A stretch of DNA of 25,124 nucleotides from JAWXUU01 sp044426085 (GCA_044426085.1 JAWXUU010000020.1:1-25124); one strand, 5' to 3'. Shown: positions 17,168-22,639, counted from the first letter of the stretch. Program-made: numbers and translations. The notes: generated from the sequence alone by a model not told the origin.

Positions 17168-17605
17168 TTAACTATTATTTTCTAGGCTAGATTTATATGC
17201 AAAGCCGTTTATTTCTTCCAAAAAAGCATGCAAGTCGGCAATTGCACCAGCCGTGCTTGCTTCATAAAACCAGTTACCAACTTTGAGCGTTTGCGATGAC
17301 TGAACGATTACGTCCCCAAGAAAAGTGCCATACGCATCATACATATTCACATGAAAAGACGTCCCCATTCCAAGCGCTAACCCTTTGGCGCGATACTTGG
17401 TGCTTTGCATTTCACTTATTATATAATCAATGGTTTCCCTATCATCAATAACAACTGTTTCGCCAGTGTTGCCGTTGAATAGTTGAATTTCCGCGACGTC
17501 TTGTGCATCAGCTTTCGGGAAAGTTTTAGGTGTCACCCACCAAATCCCAAAAACCAAAGCGATGATAATCACCACGCACACAATAATTTTAATTGATTTT
17601 TTCAT
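17168..17605 (-). CDS. Membrane-anchored hypothetical protein
   Basis: 145 residues: a basic start (MKKSIK), one hydrophobic helix (about 7-25, ending GIWWV) and an outside domain of about 115 residues with repeated beta-strand-like stretches (IQLFNGNTGETVVIDD; TSFHVNMYDAYGTFLGDVIV). No firm family; from memory the FNGNTGETV pattern resembles DUF5301-like Bacillota proteins, but this is unverified. It has no lipobox Cys, so it would be a signal-anchored or secreted protein. It is the last of four small genes read from one promoter, 23 bp after the preceding stop, with AAGGG as ribosome site. Function unknown. Confidence 0.7.
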   Translation of the reverse strand: MKKSIKIIVCVVIIIALVFGIWWVTPKTFPKADAQDVAEIQLFNGNTGETVVIDDRETIDYIISEMQSTKYRAKGLALGMGTSFHVNMYDAYGTFLGDVIVQSSQTLKVGNWFYEASTAGAIADLHAFLEEINGFAYKSSLENNS

Positions 17606-17628
17606 GTTGCTTATCCCTTATTTCGCCA

Positions 17629-18048
17629 TCATTCAAACAAAATGCTTGCGATATTGTGACCTATGATACATGGCAAGACCATTATAAGACCGCCTTCTAC
17701 TAGGAACAAATAGTTGAGCTGTATATAGTTAAATGTCAATGTGCCACTTTTGAATGGAAGATTTGCATATATAATGATGTAAGCACCTGATAGATATGCG
17801 ACTATCAATAACGACACTGCGATTATGATAAGGGAATGCAAGTTATCTTTCAAGTTGAATTTTTTCAATTTGAAAGTTTTAGCCCCCGCGAAAATTCCAA
17901 TAGCAAGAAACAATGCTGAAAGTGCAAAGAAGTTGCCAAAGAAGCCTTGCATAAAATCTCTATCCCAAGGGATATACGTTTGAATGAGATATGTTCCCAA
18001 TAGGTATGCCACTATTATCACTGAATATTTGATAAGCCTGTTTTTCAT
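17629..18048 (-). CDS. Four-helix integral membrane hypothetical protein
   Basis: 139 residues from the ATG at 18048, selected by GGAGGA nine bases upstream; the longer frame would overlap the previous gene without a ribosome site. Hydrophobic segments lie near residues 7-25, 35-55, 70-92 and 112-135, with a lysine-rich loop between the second and third (KTFKLKKFNLKDN). No recognised family motif. It resembles the many small Clostridia membrane proteins that accompany immunity, transport or sensory genes, but nothing here fixes a role. Third of the four-gene operon. Confidence 0.7.
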   Translation of the reverse strand: MKNRLIKYSVIIVAYLLGTYLIQTYIPWDRDFMQGFFGNFFALSALFLAIGIFAGAKTFKLKKFNLKDNLHSLIIIAVSLLIVAYLSGAYIIIYANLPFKSGTLTFNYIQLNYLFLVEGGLIMVLPCIIGHNIASILFE

Positions 18049-18085
18049 TTTCAAATCCTCCTTATTGCTCTGCCAATGCTTTCTA

Positions 18086-18439
18086 TTATGAAGCTGTCTG
18101 TGACAACGCATCTGCTAGAATTATGCCCGAAACATATGTTTCATCATCATAGTTACCAGACCAACTATATCTCTGCACTTCATCATAAATTTTAGCTGTG
18201 AACGTTTCACCGTTTGGATATGTGATTTGTATTGTATAATATTCATCACTTTTTAAAATCCAATATTCATATGTGTATTCACCATCGAAAATAGTTCTAT
18301 TCACTGTGTCCACTTCCAAACAATAGTCTTCCGTTTCCACAATATAAAACTCGCTCACCTGCGAGCAGCCGACAAAAGCTAGCATTGAAATTATCAGAAT
18401 AACCAGCAACATTATTTTAGTTTTTTGATTTTTTAGCAT
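18086..18439 (-). CDS. Small lipoprotein
   Basis: 117 residues. A type II signal peptide ends LAFVGC with Cys25 as the lipid attachment site, followed by about 90 residues rich in Tyr, Glu and Asp (ETEDYCLEVDTVNRTIFDGEYTY, broken here only by residue limits elsewhere) that look like an all-beta module. A strong AAGGAG site precedes the start. It would sit on the outer face of the membrane. No domain was recognised. Second gene of the operon; the tyrosine-rich composition is shared with the first gene product, so the two may be distant relatives or partners (inference). Confidence 0.72.
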   Translation of the reverse strand: MLKNQKTKIMLLVILIISMLAFVGCSQVSEFYIVETEDYCLEVDTVNRTIFDGEYTYEYWILKSDEYYTIQITYPNGETFTAKIYDEVQRYSWSGNYDDETYVSGIILADALSQTAS

Positions 18440-18485
18440 AATGTTTTTCTCCTTTTATTTTAGTGTATTTTCTTTTATAATATCA

Positions 18486-18968
18486 TTACTCGATTTGCGA
18501 AACAATGCTTTCTGCCATTTCGTATATATCTTGGTATTCTAGATATTCATTGCTGATTAGTTCGAGTTCGTATCTCAAACTGCCGATAAAAAATGTAATA
18601 GTCGTTCGCCCTGATACTTCGCTGACTGAAATGGGAACTGAGCCGATGTATGTATCGGAATATATTTGAGGATTATCGTTATCAACAGGCGCAATATCAA
18701 TATTTAGAGTTTGATTATACGCAGAAATAACGATTCTTTTCACTTTTGCAAACATGTATCTATTTTCATAAACATAATAATAAGTAGTTTCATCATCAGG
18801 CAAGTATTCGCTTTCTGGAATCAATAAGTCAGTACCAGAAATCACCTTTTCCGCCTCCGCATGGGTGTTTGCAATAACAAAATCGCCACTATGAACTGGA
18901 ATTATCCGCACAACTAGCACCGCTAGCACAATAATTATAATAGCTATGATAATAATTTTCTTTTTCAT
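18486..18968 (-). CDS. Signal-anchored hypothetical protein, first gene of the operon
   Basis: 160 residues from the ATG at 18968, which has GGAGGT eight bases upstream; an earlier frame start adds seven residues without a site. An extremely isoleucine-rich anchor (IIIIAIIIIVLAVLVVRII, about 5-23) leads to an outside domain with an acidic beginning and beta-rich rest. No lipobox and no family recognised. The four genes 18968-17168 are spaced 46, 37 and 23 bp apart, share one promoter and end at one terminator, so they probably serve a common envelope function. Start well supported, function unknown. Confidence 0.7.
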   Translation of the reverse strand: MKKKIIIIAIIIIVLAVLVVRIIPVHSGDFVIANTHAEAEKVISGTDLLIPESEYLPDDETTYYYVYENRYMFAKVKRIVISAYNQTLNIDIAPVDNDNPQIYSDTYIGSVPISVSEVSGRTTITFFIGSLRYELELISNEYLEYQDIYEMAESIVSQIE

Positions 18969-19005
18969 TTTGCACCTCCATATTTTCATTTTCTAATCCA
19001 CTTTG

Positions 19006-19033
19006 AGTATAACATAGTTCATTTTGTTGTCAA
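19006..19033 (-). promoter_or_regulatory. Sigma-A promoter of the four-gene membrane operon
   Basis: Minus strand TTGACA (19028-19033, perfect), 16-bp spacer, TATACT (19006-19011), 37 bp upstream of the first ATG. The rest of the 308-bp gap 18990-19297 holds the inverted repeat and terminator listed next. Confidence 0.8.
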
Positions 19034-19064
19034 TAACATTTTTTTATATAGTACGTATATTGCT

Positions 19065-19116
19065 ATAAGATGTATTGTTTTTAGCATAAAATAGGAATGT
19101 TTTTAATACATCTTAT
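19065..19116. repeat. Inverted repeat upstream of the membrane-operon promoter
   Basis: Perfect 12-bp arms ATAAGATGTATT (19065-19076) and AATACATCTTAT (19105-19116), 28-base loop. Beyond the arms, TTGCT (19060-19064) faces AGCAA (19122-19126) with a 5-base bulge. It lies 32 bp upstream of the -35 box. It could be an operator, a processed small RNA stem or a mobile-element relic. Confidence 0.5.
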
Positions 19117-19158
19117 ATAACAGCAAAAATATTCCGTTGGTTGCGGTTTTTGCACAAG

Positions 19159-19200
19159 AAAATCCCCCTTATATACAAGACGTTTATAAAGGGGGATTTT
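19159..19200 (-). terminator. Terminator of the HD-protein operon
   Basis: AAAATCCCCCTTATA (19159-19173) pairs with TATAAAGGGGGATTTT (19185-19200) with one bulged base; A/T runs both sides. It is about 97 bp beyond the HD gene stop. Confidence 0.8.
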
Positions 19201-19297
19201 TATTTTTATATTGTGAGTTTTATAGCTTCAAACTTAAAATAGAAAACCGACCACTCTTTGAAAAGTAGCGTGGGCGGTTTGGTTGATTAAAAATGGA

Positions 19298-19792
19298 TTA
19301 ATCATTCAAGAACATCGACTTGCAGATTGAAATACCAGTTTTTGTTTTAAAAATATTTTTCAAAGCACTATTCACAGCAACTTCACTCACCCCGTCTTCA
19401 TAAAGATTAACCAAGAAATCAGCTTCAAGGAGTATTTGATAATCTGCGCCATCAACATTTTTATACGTGTGATGATGTGCAATAAGATAGCACACGCGAT
19501 CGATAATGCTAGGTTCAAACTTGAGCGCAACAAGCATGTTATAAGCAGGTTCAATGCCTTCTTGTTCTTGCAATTTGCCAGTGCAAGAATTATATTTTTC
19601 CTCTGCGATTTTTATGCCTATATCATGAGTCAACGAAGCGATTTCAAGAACGTGCAATACGTCGCTATCAATATTTTCAGCATCGCCAATAAGCTTAGCA
19701 TAACTGTGCACTTTCGTGAAATGCTGTATGCGTTTGGGATCGTTTTTATAAAATTCAATCATTGCCAAAAACACTTTATTTACACTATTCAT
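19298..19792 (-). CDS. HD-domain phosphohydrolase
   Basis: 164 residues. HD superfamily metal ligands are visible: His24 (RIQHFTKVH), the HD pair His56-Asp57 in SLTHDIG, histidines 106-108 (IAHHHTYK) and Asp125 (EADFLVN). Such small stand-alone HD proteins hydrolyse phosphomonoesters or nucleotides; several act on small molecules. Its ribosome site AAGGAG lies inside the last codons of the preceding decarboxylase remnant, with only 2 bp between stop and start, so translation is coupled. In an intact ancestor it would have been the downstream partner of a full PLP decarboxylase. Substrate unknown. Confidence 0.85.
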   Translation of the reverse strand: MNSVNKVFLAMIEFYKNDPKRIQHFTKVHSYAKLIGDAENIDSDVLHVLEIASLTHDIGIKIAEEKYNSCTGKLQEQEGIEPAYNMLVALKFEPSIIDRVCYLIAHHHTYKNVDGADYQILLEADFLVNLYEDGVSEVAVNSALKNIFKTKTGISICKSMFLND

Positions 19793-19794
19793 TT

Positions 19795-20193
19795 TTAAAA
19801 CTCCTTACCACAAATGGAATCTGTGGATTTTGCTACTGTATTTATCAGCTTTATTTCATTTAAACTGTCAGCAATAATTGTGCTTATCTCAATTGTGTCT
19901 TCAATGTTCTTTTTTGTTTTTCCAGGTGCTGAATATTGAATGTTTCTCGCGGAAATCTTTTCAGACTTTCCCATGTGCACTTCAGCAACACTTGCTGCAT
20001 CCACACCAAAACCATTTGATAAAATACATTTCACAACGTGAGGATTTGCATTTGTTTTTATTGAATACAAAAAATTTACATTTTTAAATTGACTGCTCAT
20101 ATCATGGATATTCCGCAAAATTTCAGCTTCGTCATACAAATAAAAACTGTCATATATTTTTGCTTGTTGGTATATTATATCTGAATTTTTCAT
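19795..20193 (-). pseudogene. Truncated PLP-dependent decarboxylase (LysA/ornithine decarboxylase fold), N-terminal third
   Basis: 132 residues that match only the beginning of fold-III decarboxylases: FLYSIKTNANP with the PLP Lys at residue 46, GFGVDAASVAEV (61-72) and YSAPGKTKKNIED (87-99). Family members have about 380-430 residues, so the rest of the barrel, the glycine-rich phosphate site and the C-terminal beta domain with the catalytic Cys are missing. After DSLNEIKLINTV the frame runs into a few unrelated residues (CGKEF) that coincide with the ribosome site of the HD gene, as if an internal deletion removed about 270 codons. Start and promoter look intact (AAAGGTGG), so a short peptide may still be made. 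Almost certainly inactive. Confidence 0.8.
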
Positions 20194-20232
20194 TTAAAAC
20201 CACCTTTGTATTATATAAATTATCTTGAGTCA

Positions 20233-20273
20233 AGCATAACACACAACGGACTAAAAGTCAACATTCGTTGTGT
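20233..20273 (-). promoter_or_regulatory. Promoter of the decarboxylase-HD unit with overlapping dyad
   Basis: Minus strand TTGACT (20256-20261), 17-bp spacer, TATGCT (20233-20238). A perfect 8-bp inverted repeat, ACACAACG (20241-20248) and CGTTGTGT (20266-20273), brackets the -35 box, the usual geometry for a repressor operator. Confidence 0.55.
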
Positions 20274-20287
20274 ACGCTCGCTCCCAC

Positions 20288-20425
20288 AATGGATATAAAA
20301 TATTTTGCTAGCACTGAAAATATCGAGAAATCTGCGGAATTATTTGGCGGTTGCATGGCAATCTTGAAGGACTTGAAATGATTGACAAAACTGACACTTT
20401 GATAAAATCTATCATGGAAAAATAA
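20288..20425 (+). pseudogene. Possible 3' remnant of a frameshifted plus-strand gene
   Basis: Starting at ATG 20288 a 30-codon frame (MDIKYFASTENIEKSAELFG...) ends at TGA, overlapping by ATGA a second frame that ends EMIDKTDTLIKSIMEK at TAA (20423-20425). One frameshift would join them into a single plausible C-terminal end. It sits 21 bp before a copy of the mini-element's right end, the same place the integrase occupies at the other copy, but is not similar to the integrase. Family not recognised. Confidence 0.3.
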
Positions 20426-20446
20426 GCCTTTTTTTGTTAAAAACTG

Positions 20447-20600
20447 AAAAATTCCCAAAAAAATAAAAATCGAAGTCGACTTTCCCCTTATGGCATAAGG
20501 CGAAAGTCGGCTTTTTAAATCCCCAAAATATCTTTATACGTACGTAAAAAGACAAAAACAAATGCCTTACTTTCCTAGGAAAATAAGGCTTAATGGCTCC
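20447..20600 (+). repeat. 154-bp direct repeat, left copy (relic of an element's right end)
   Basis: Ungapped match to 24725-24878 with seven differences in 154 positions. It holds a 20-bp terminator-like hairpin (about 20473-20513), a second hairpin ending in TAAGGCTT and finally AATGGCTCC, the start of a tRNA 3' end. Because the right copy lies between integrase and attR, this copy marks the end of an earlier related integration. After 20600 the tRNA-like match decays but CGTGACTTG recurs. Confidence 0.88.
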
Positions 20601-20732
20601 CCCGCCGTGACTTGTTGAGCGAAGCGATTGCCGTTAGGCATCATACCAGACGTGGACGCGTAAGCGGACACTGGTCTGGTGTTCTATCCCTATCCATTGT
20701 TTTTTATAACACAACGCAATAGTGGGTAAAAT

Positions 20733-20760
20733 AAAAAACCAAACATAAGTTTGGTTTTTT
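20733..20760 (-). terminator. Terminator hairpin, first copy
   Basis: Perfect 12-bp stem (20733-20744 with 20749-20760) and 4-base loop ATAA, followed on the minus strand by T-rich sequence. It lies next to a tRNA-Asn 3' end remnant (20761), as a tRNA operon terminator would. Confidence 0.8.
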
Positions 20761-20895
20761 AATGGCTCCTTGTTGGTGACTTGGACCCACAGCAAAGCTG
20801 TGCTCATACCAGACGTGGACGCGTAAGCGGACGCTGGTCTGGTGTTCTATCCCTATCCATTGTTTTTTATAACACAACGCAATAGTGGGTAAAAT

Positions 20896-20923
20896 AAAAA
20901 ACCAAACATAAGTTTGGTTTTTT
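20896..20923 (-). terminator. Terminator hairpin, second copy; probable original terminator of the rRNA-tRNA operon
   Basis: Identical to the hairpin 163 bp to the left: stem 20896-20907 with 20912-20923. It abuts the attL copy of the tRNA 3' end, so before the mini-element inserted it would have followed tRNA-Asn directly (inference from att geometry). Confidence 0.8.
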
Positions 20924-20970
20924 AATGGCTCCTTGTTGGTGACTTGAACACCAGACCCTGCGGTTAACAG
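20922..20970 (-). other. attL: 49-bp copy of the tRNA-Asn 3' half
   Basis: Identical to 24868-24916. It runs from two bases outside the CCA end through the T arm to the anticodon loop (TTAACAG on the plus strand). After 20970 the tRNA match stops, which puts the crossover in the anticodon stem-loop, a common site for tyrosine integrases. Confidence 0.92.
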
Positions 20971-21223
20971 TTCTTAACTTTCTCGAGAGAAGTTCGAGAG
21001 AACGCAACAAAAACACAGCGAAGCGGAAGCCACCCCGCAAGAGTTCGACACGCTCGAACGCTTGAGGCTGACAAGACACCGCCACGTTAAACCCCCACAA
21101 AGTGAGAACCAACGGCATGCATACCAAAACTATACCCCAAACCAAACTCCCCGCAAAACACCCTTTTTCTGAAGCCACGCACGGAACGTGCGAACCAATC
21201 AAACTTCAACCAAACTTGCGGAA

Positions 21224-21324
21224 CTTGTGAAGCTGGAGAAAGGCAAAGTGTAGCGCGGAATAATTTCAGCGAAGCGATCCGAAATTGTTTCGCTTACACT
21301 GCAGACTTTTTCCAGCTTCGCAAG
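21224..21324. other. Large 101-nt stem-loop
   Basis: 18-base arms pair completely if two G-T wobbles are allowed: CTTGTGAAGCTGGAGAAA (21224-21241) with TTTTTCCAGCTTCGCAAG (21307-21324). A second stem inside (AGTGTAGCG, 21247-21255, with CGCTTACACT, 21291-21300, one bulge) and an inner AATTTC/GAAATT stem containing GCGAAGC continue the fold. Wobble-retaining pairing hints at an RNA or single-strand DNA structure. Confidence 0.6.
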
Positions 21325-21385
21325 CTCTGCCACAAACACATAACAAAAAGCCCTCGCACGGAACGTGCGAACCCAAAAGCAAAGC

Positions 21386-21440
21386 TAGCCGTGCAACGCT
21401 CCATAAGCTCGCCCGCGAGCTTGTGGACACGGCTATTTTT
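21386..21440 (+). terminator. Strong terminator-like hairpin on the plus strand
   Basis: Outer stem TAGCCGTG (21386-21393) with CACGGCTA (21428-21435), inner stem CCA-T-AAGCTCGC / GCGAGCTT-G-TGG with a 2-base loop (21401-21426), then TTTTT (21436-21440). It would end any plus-strand transcript from the hairpin-dense region before the next promoter. Confidence 0.65.
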
Positions 21441-21481
21441 GGGTGGCAAAACAAAAAAATATACAAATATACACAAACCCC

Positions 21482-21509
21482 TTGACAAACTCAAAAAAAT
21501 CACTATAAT
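21482..21509 (+). promoter_or_regulatory. Perfect-consensus plus-strand promoter
   Basis: TTGACA (21482-21487), 16-bp spacer, TATAAT (21504-21509); start expected near 21516. No well-supported protein gene follows within 180 bp. Confidence 0.8.
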
Positions 21510-21515
21510 AGAACT

Positions 21516-21695
21516 CGAATAAACCCGTTGCCACTTGTTATTGGCAACGTTTAAAAACGGAAAAGGCAAAAATGACCTCTTCTTCTTTTCAATATTGCCT
21601 AAAATCAAAAACACACACATTTTTAACAGTCCACAAAAGAACAGAAAAATACATGAAAAATGAACGGAAGTCACGAAAGACTACCGTTCTTTTTT
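21516..21695 (+). ncRNA. Predicted ~180-nt transcript between promoter and terminator
   Basis: The consensus promoter at 21482 and the hairpin terminator at 21662-21695 define a short transcription unit. Near its 5' end is a perfect 8-bp hairpin CGTTGCCA (21526-21533) / TGGCAACG (21542-21549). An open frame beginning ATG 21572 with a weak AAAAGG site runs through the terminator for 81 codons and looks non-protein-like, so a non-coding RNA or leader is the simpler reading. It converges on the minus-strand unit from 21970. Confidence 0.4.
21662..21695. terminator. Bidirectional terminator between convergent units
   Basis: GAACGGAAGTC (21662-21672) pairs with GACTACCGTTC (21679-21689) with one A-A mismatch and a 6-base loop, followed by T6 on the plus strand and, on the minus strand, by ATTTTT. 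The stop of the minus-strand small frame is at 21694-21696, directly at its edge. Confidence 0.75.
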
Positions 21696-21861
21696 ATGCT
21701 CTCGCATATTTAAACATTAAAAAAAGAAAGGCGGTGCCGAAACTTAATTCGTTTTTATACCCATCAGCCCAAAGGGCGATAACCTTTCTCTTTTTTGAAA
21801 GATGTGCATACCGATAAAATCGTACATAGGCAACCAAACTGCAATTAAGCAATGGATTCAT
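21694..21861 (-). CDS. Possible 55-aa basic protein of unknown function
   Basis: From ATG 21861 the frame encodes MNPLLNCSLVAYVRFYRYAH, a basic stretch (LSKKRKV) and a hydrophobic end (FGTAFLFLMFKYARA). Support is contextual: a perfect-consensus minus-strand promoter at 21942-21970, and a stop codon exactly at a terminator hairpin. Against it: no clear ribosome site before the ATG (only AAGAAAG directly adjacent). A GTG start at 21891 is possible, but it sits in a GGTGGGA/TCCCACC hairpin with AGGGG abutting. The leader also has CTAGC-AAAA-GCTAG. No family recognised; a toxin-like or regulatory peptide or a purely RNA product are alternatives. Confidence 0.4.
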   Translation of the reverse strand: MNPLLNCSLVAYVRFYRYAHLSKKRKVIALWADGYKNELSFGTAFLFLMFKYARA

Positions 21862-21941
21862 CTTTCTTTTTTTGGTGGGAAAGAATCCCACCCCCTAACT
21901 AGCAAAAGCTAGACAAAGCCGTTACCGACTTATATATATAT

Positions 21942-21970
21942 ATTATACACAAAATCACATTTTTTGTCAA
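21942..21970 (-). promoter_or_regulatory. Perfect-consensus minus-strand promoter
   Basis: Minus strand TTGACA (21965-21970), 17-bp spacer, TATAAT (21942-21947). It begins 15 bp beyond the XRE stop, with the hairpin AAGTCA-AAAA-TGACTT (about 21973-21988) just before it, and reads into the unit ending at 21694. Confidence 0.85.
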
Positions 21971-21985
21971 CAAGTCAAAAATGAC

Positions 21986-22189
21986 TTAATCTTCTAACCC
22001 AATCAAATAATCCGCACTTTCTTCCAGCTCTCTACAAATTACCATGAGCATATCAAAACTAGGCTCTCTTTTACCTAAACACCATTTATTCATTGTTGTT
22101 TGATTAACACCAACAACTTTTGCAAACTTATTTTGACTTAAACCTTTAATTTTTAAAACCTCAATCAATCTTTCCGCAAACTTATTCAT
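21986..22189 (-). CDS. XRE-family repressor
   Basis: 67 residues from ATG 22189, chosen because GGTGGT stands upstream; an earlier GTG frame adds seven unlikely residues. Almost the whole protein is a Cro/C1-type helix-turn-helix: ERLIEVLKIKGLSQNKFAKV, then VNQTTMNKWCLGKREPSFDM as the turn and recognition helix, and ELEESADYLIGLED at the end. It lacks a C-terminal dimer or protease domain, so induction would not be by self-cleavage. It is divergent from the element's main operon and separated from it by three copies of a 17-bp palindrome, so it very probably represses that operon and itself. The 5' leader on the minus strand includes a GCCC/GGGC hairpin (22203-22220). Confidence 0.92.
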   Translation of the reverse strand: MNKFAERLIEVLKIKGLSQNKFAKVVGVNQTTMNKWCLGKREPSFDMLMVICRELEESADYLIGLED

Positions 22190-22231
22190 AATACCACCAC
22201 AGAAGCCCAAAAAGGGGCTTTTTTTATATTA

Positions 22232-22309
22232 TAAGCCAAAATGGCGTAAAAACACTTGAAATAAGCCATTATGGCTTATATAATACCACATATAAGCCAT
22301 AATGGCTTA
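22232..22309. promoter_or_regulatory. Three palindromic operators for the element's repressor
   Basis: O1 TAAGCCAAAATGGCGTA (22232-22248), O2 TAAGCCATTATGGCTTA (22262-22278), O3 TAAGCCATAATGGCTTA (22293-22309). Starts are 30 and 31 bp apart, about three helical turns, so all lie on one DNA face. O2 and O3 are complete 17-bp palindromes apart from the central base; O1 has two changes. O2 exactly fills the spacer of the rightward promoter, O3 covers the start of transcription, and O1 overlaps the likely -10 of the repressor gene (minus strand TATAAT, 22228-22233). Confidence 0.9.
22256..22284 (+). promoter_or_regulatory. Repressible rightward promoter of the element
   Basis: TTGAAA (22256-22261), 17-bp spacer identical to operator O2, TATAAT (22279-22284); start near 22291. 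Drives the small genes, the initiator and probably the integrase. Confidence 0.88.
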
Positions 22310-22336
22310 ACCGCAAGACAAGGAGAAAAAACAATC

Positions 22337-22639
22337 ATGAGAAAACAAGAACTTATACTCGGCACATTTCTTGACCGTGTATATCTCGGCGAAAATCGAC
22401 AATTTCTCGGCGAGCTCGCTATCGAAATAGCAAACCTATACAAAATCATTGATAGACTCGTTGCAAACGATTCTATCACTTTTGAAGAATACCACCAATT
22501 TGAGGACGGCTTCAACATTCAATACCGTGATTTTATTCAGTACCTTAACACCCTTGATATGAATATCAACATCGTTCTTGCTATGACAAAAGAACCTAGC
22601 AAGGAAAGTCAAACAACGGAGCTCGAAAATGACAAATAA
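22337..22639 (+). CDS. Small acidic helical protein, first gene of the element's operon
   Basis: 100 residues from ATG 22337; the longer frame (22271) begins inside the promoter. AAGGAG lies 11 bases upstream. The sequence (MRKQELILGTFLDRVYLGEN... FEDGFNIQYRDFIQYL) is predicted almost all-helical with no membrane segment or known motif. It could be a regulator or anti-repressor by position (first gene under the repressed promoter), but nothing in the sequence shows that. It overlaps the next gene by 11 bp. Confidence 0.75.
   Translation: MRKQELILGTFLDRVYLGENRQFLGELAIEIANLYKIIDRLVANDSITFEEYHQFEDGFNIQYRDFIQYLNTLDMNINIVLAMTKEPSKESQTTELENDK

Larger units (their letters stand above)
20641..20946. 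repeat. Direct duplication with 163-bp period carrying hairpin, terminator and tRNA-Asn 3' end
   Basis: 20641-20783 and 20804-20946 are identical over 143 bp except one base (20670/20833). Each copy has a GC-rich hairpin (CCAGAC ... GTCTGG around CGC-GTAA-GCG), about 60 bp of spacer, a perfect terminator hairpin (AAAAAACCAAAC-ATAA-GTTTGGTTTTTT, shown in two parts) and 23 bases of the tRNA-Asn 3' end. The 20-bp gap between copies (20784-20803) contains the small hairpin CACAGC-AAA-GCTGTG. The second copy runs straight into attL. Confidence 0.9.
20971..21481. other. Hairpin-dense non-coding region beside attL
   Basis: About 510 bp with no credible gene and a visibly higher G+C content than its surroundings. 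It holds many short perfect hairpins with tiny loops: CGCACG-GAA-CGTGCG twice (21178-21192 and 21355-21369, as part of a 19-base direct repeat), AGCTT-CGC-AAGCT (about 21314-21326), GTTCGA-CACGC-TCGAAC (about 21046-21062), AGCGAAGCG mini-hairpins (21017, 21268; another outside attL at 20618), plus the larger folds listed separately. Its position next to one att site fits a transfer origin, a replication or packaging signal, or a structured RNA; none can be assigned. Confidence 0.6.

Noticed and set aside
20867..21202. 111-codon minus-strand frame beside attL
   Set aside because: It reads through the att tRNA remnant and the hairpin-rich block; the repeated GSHVPC peptide simply reflects the CGCACG-GAA-CGTGCG direct repeat.
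21572..21817. 81-codon plus-strand frame after the consensus promoter
   Set aside because: It runs through the bidirectional terminator, has only a weak ribosome site and lies antisense to the better supported 55-aa frame; kept only as a remark under the predicted transcript.
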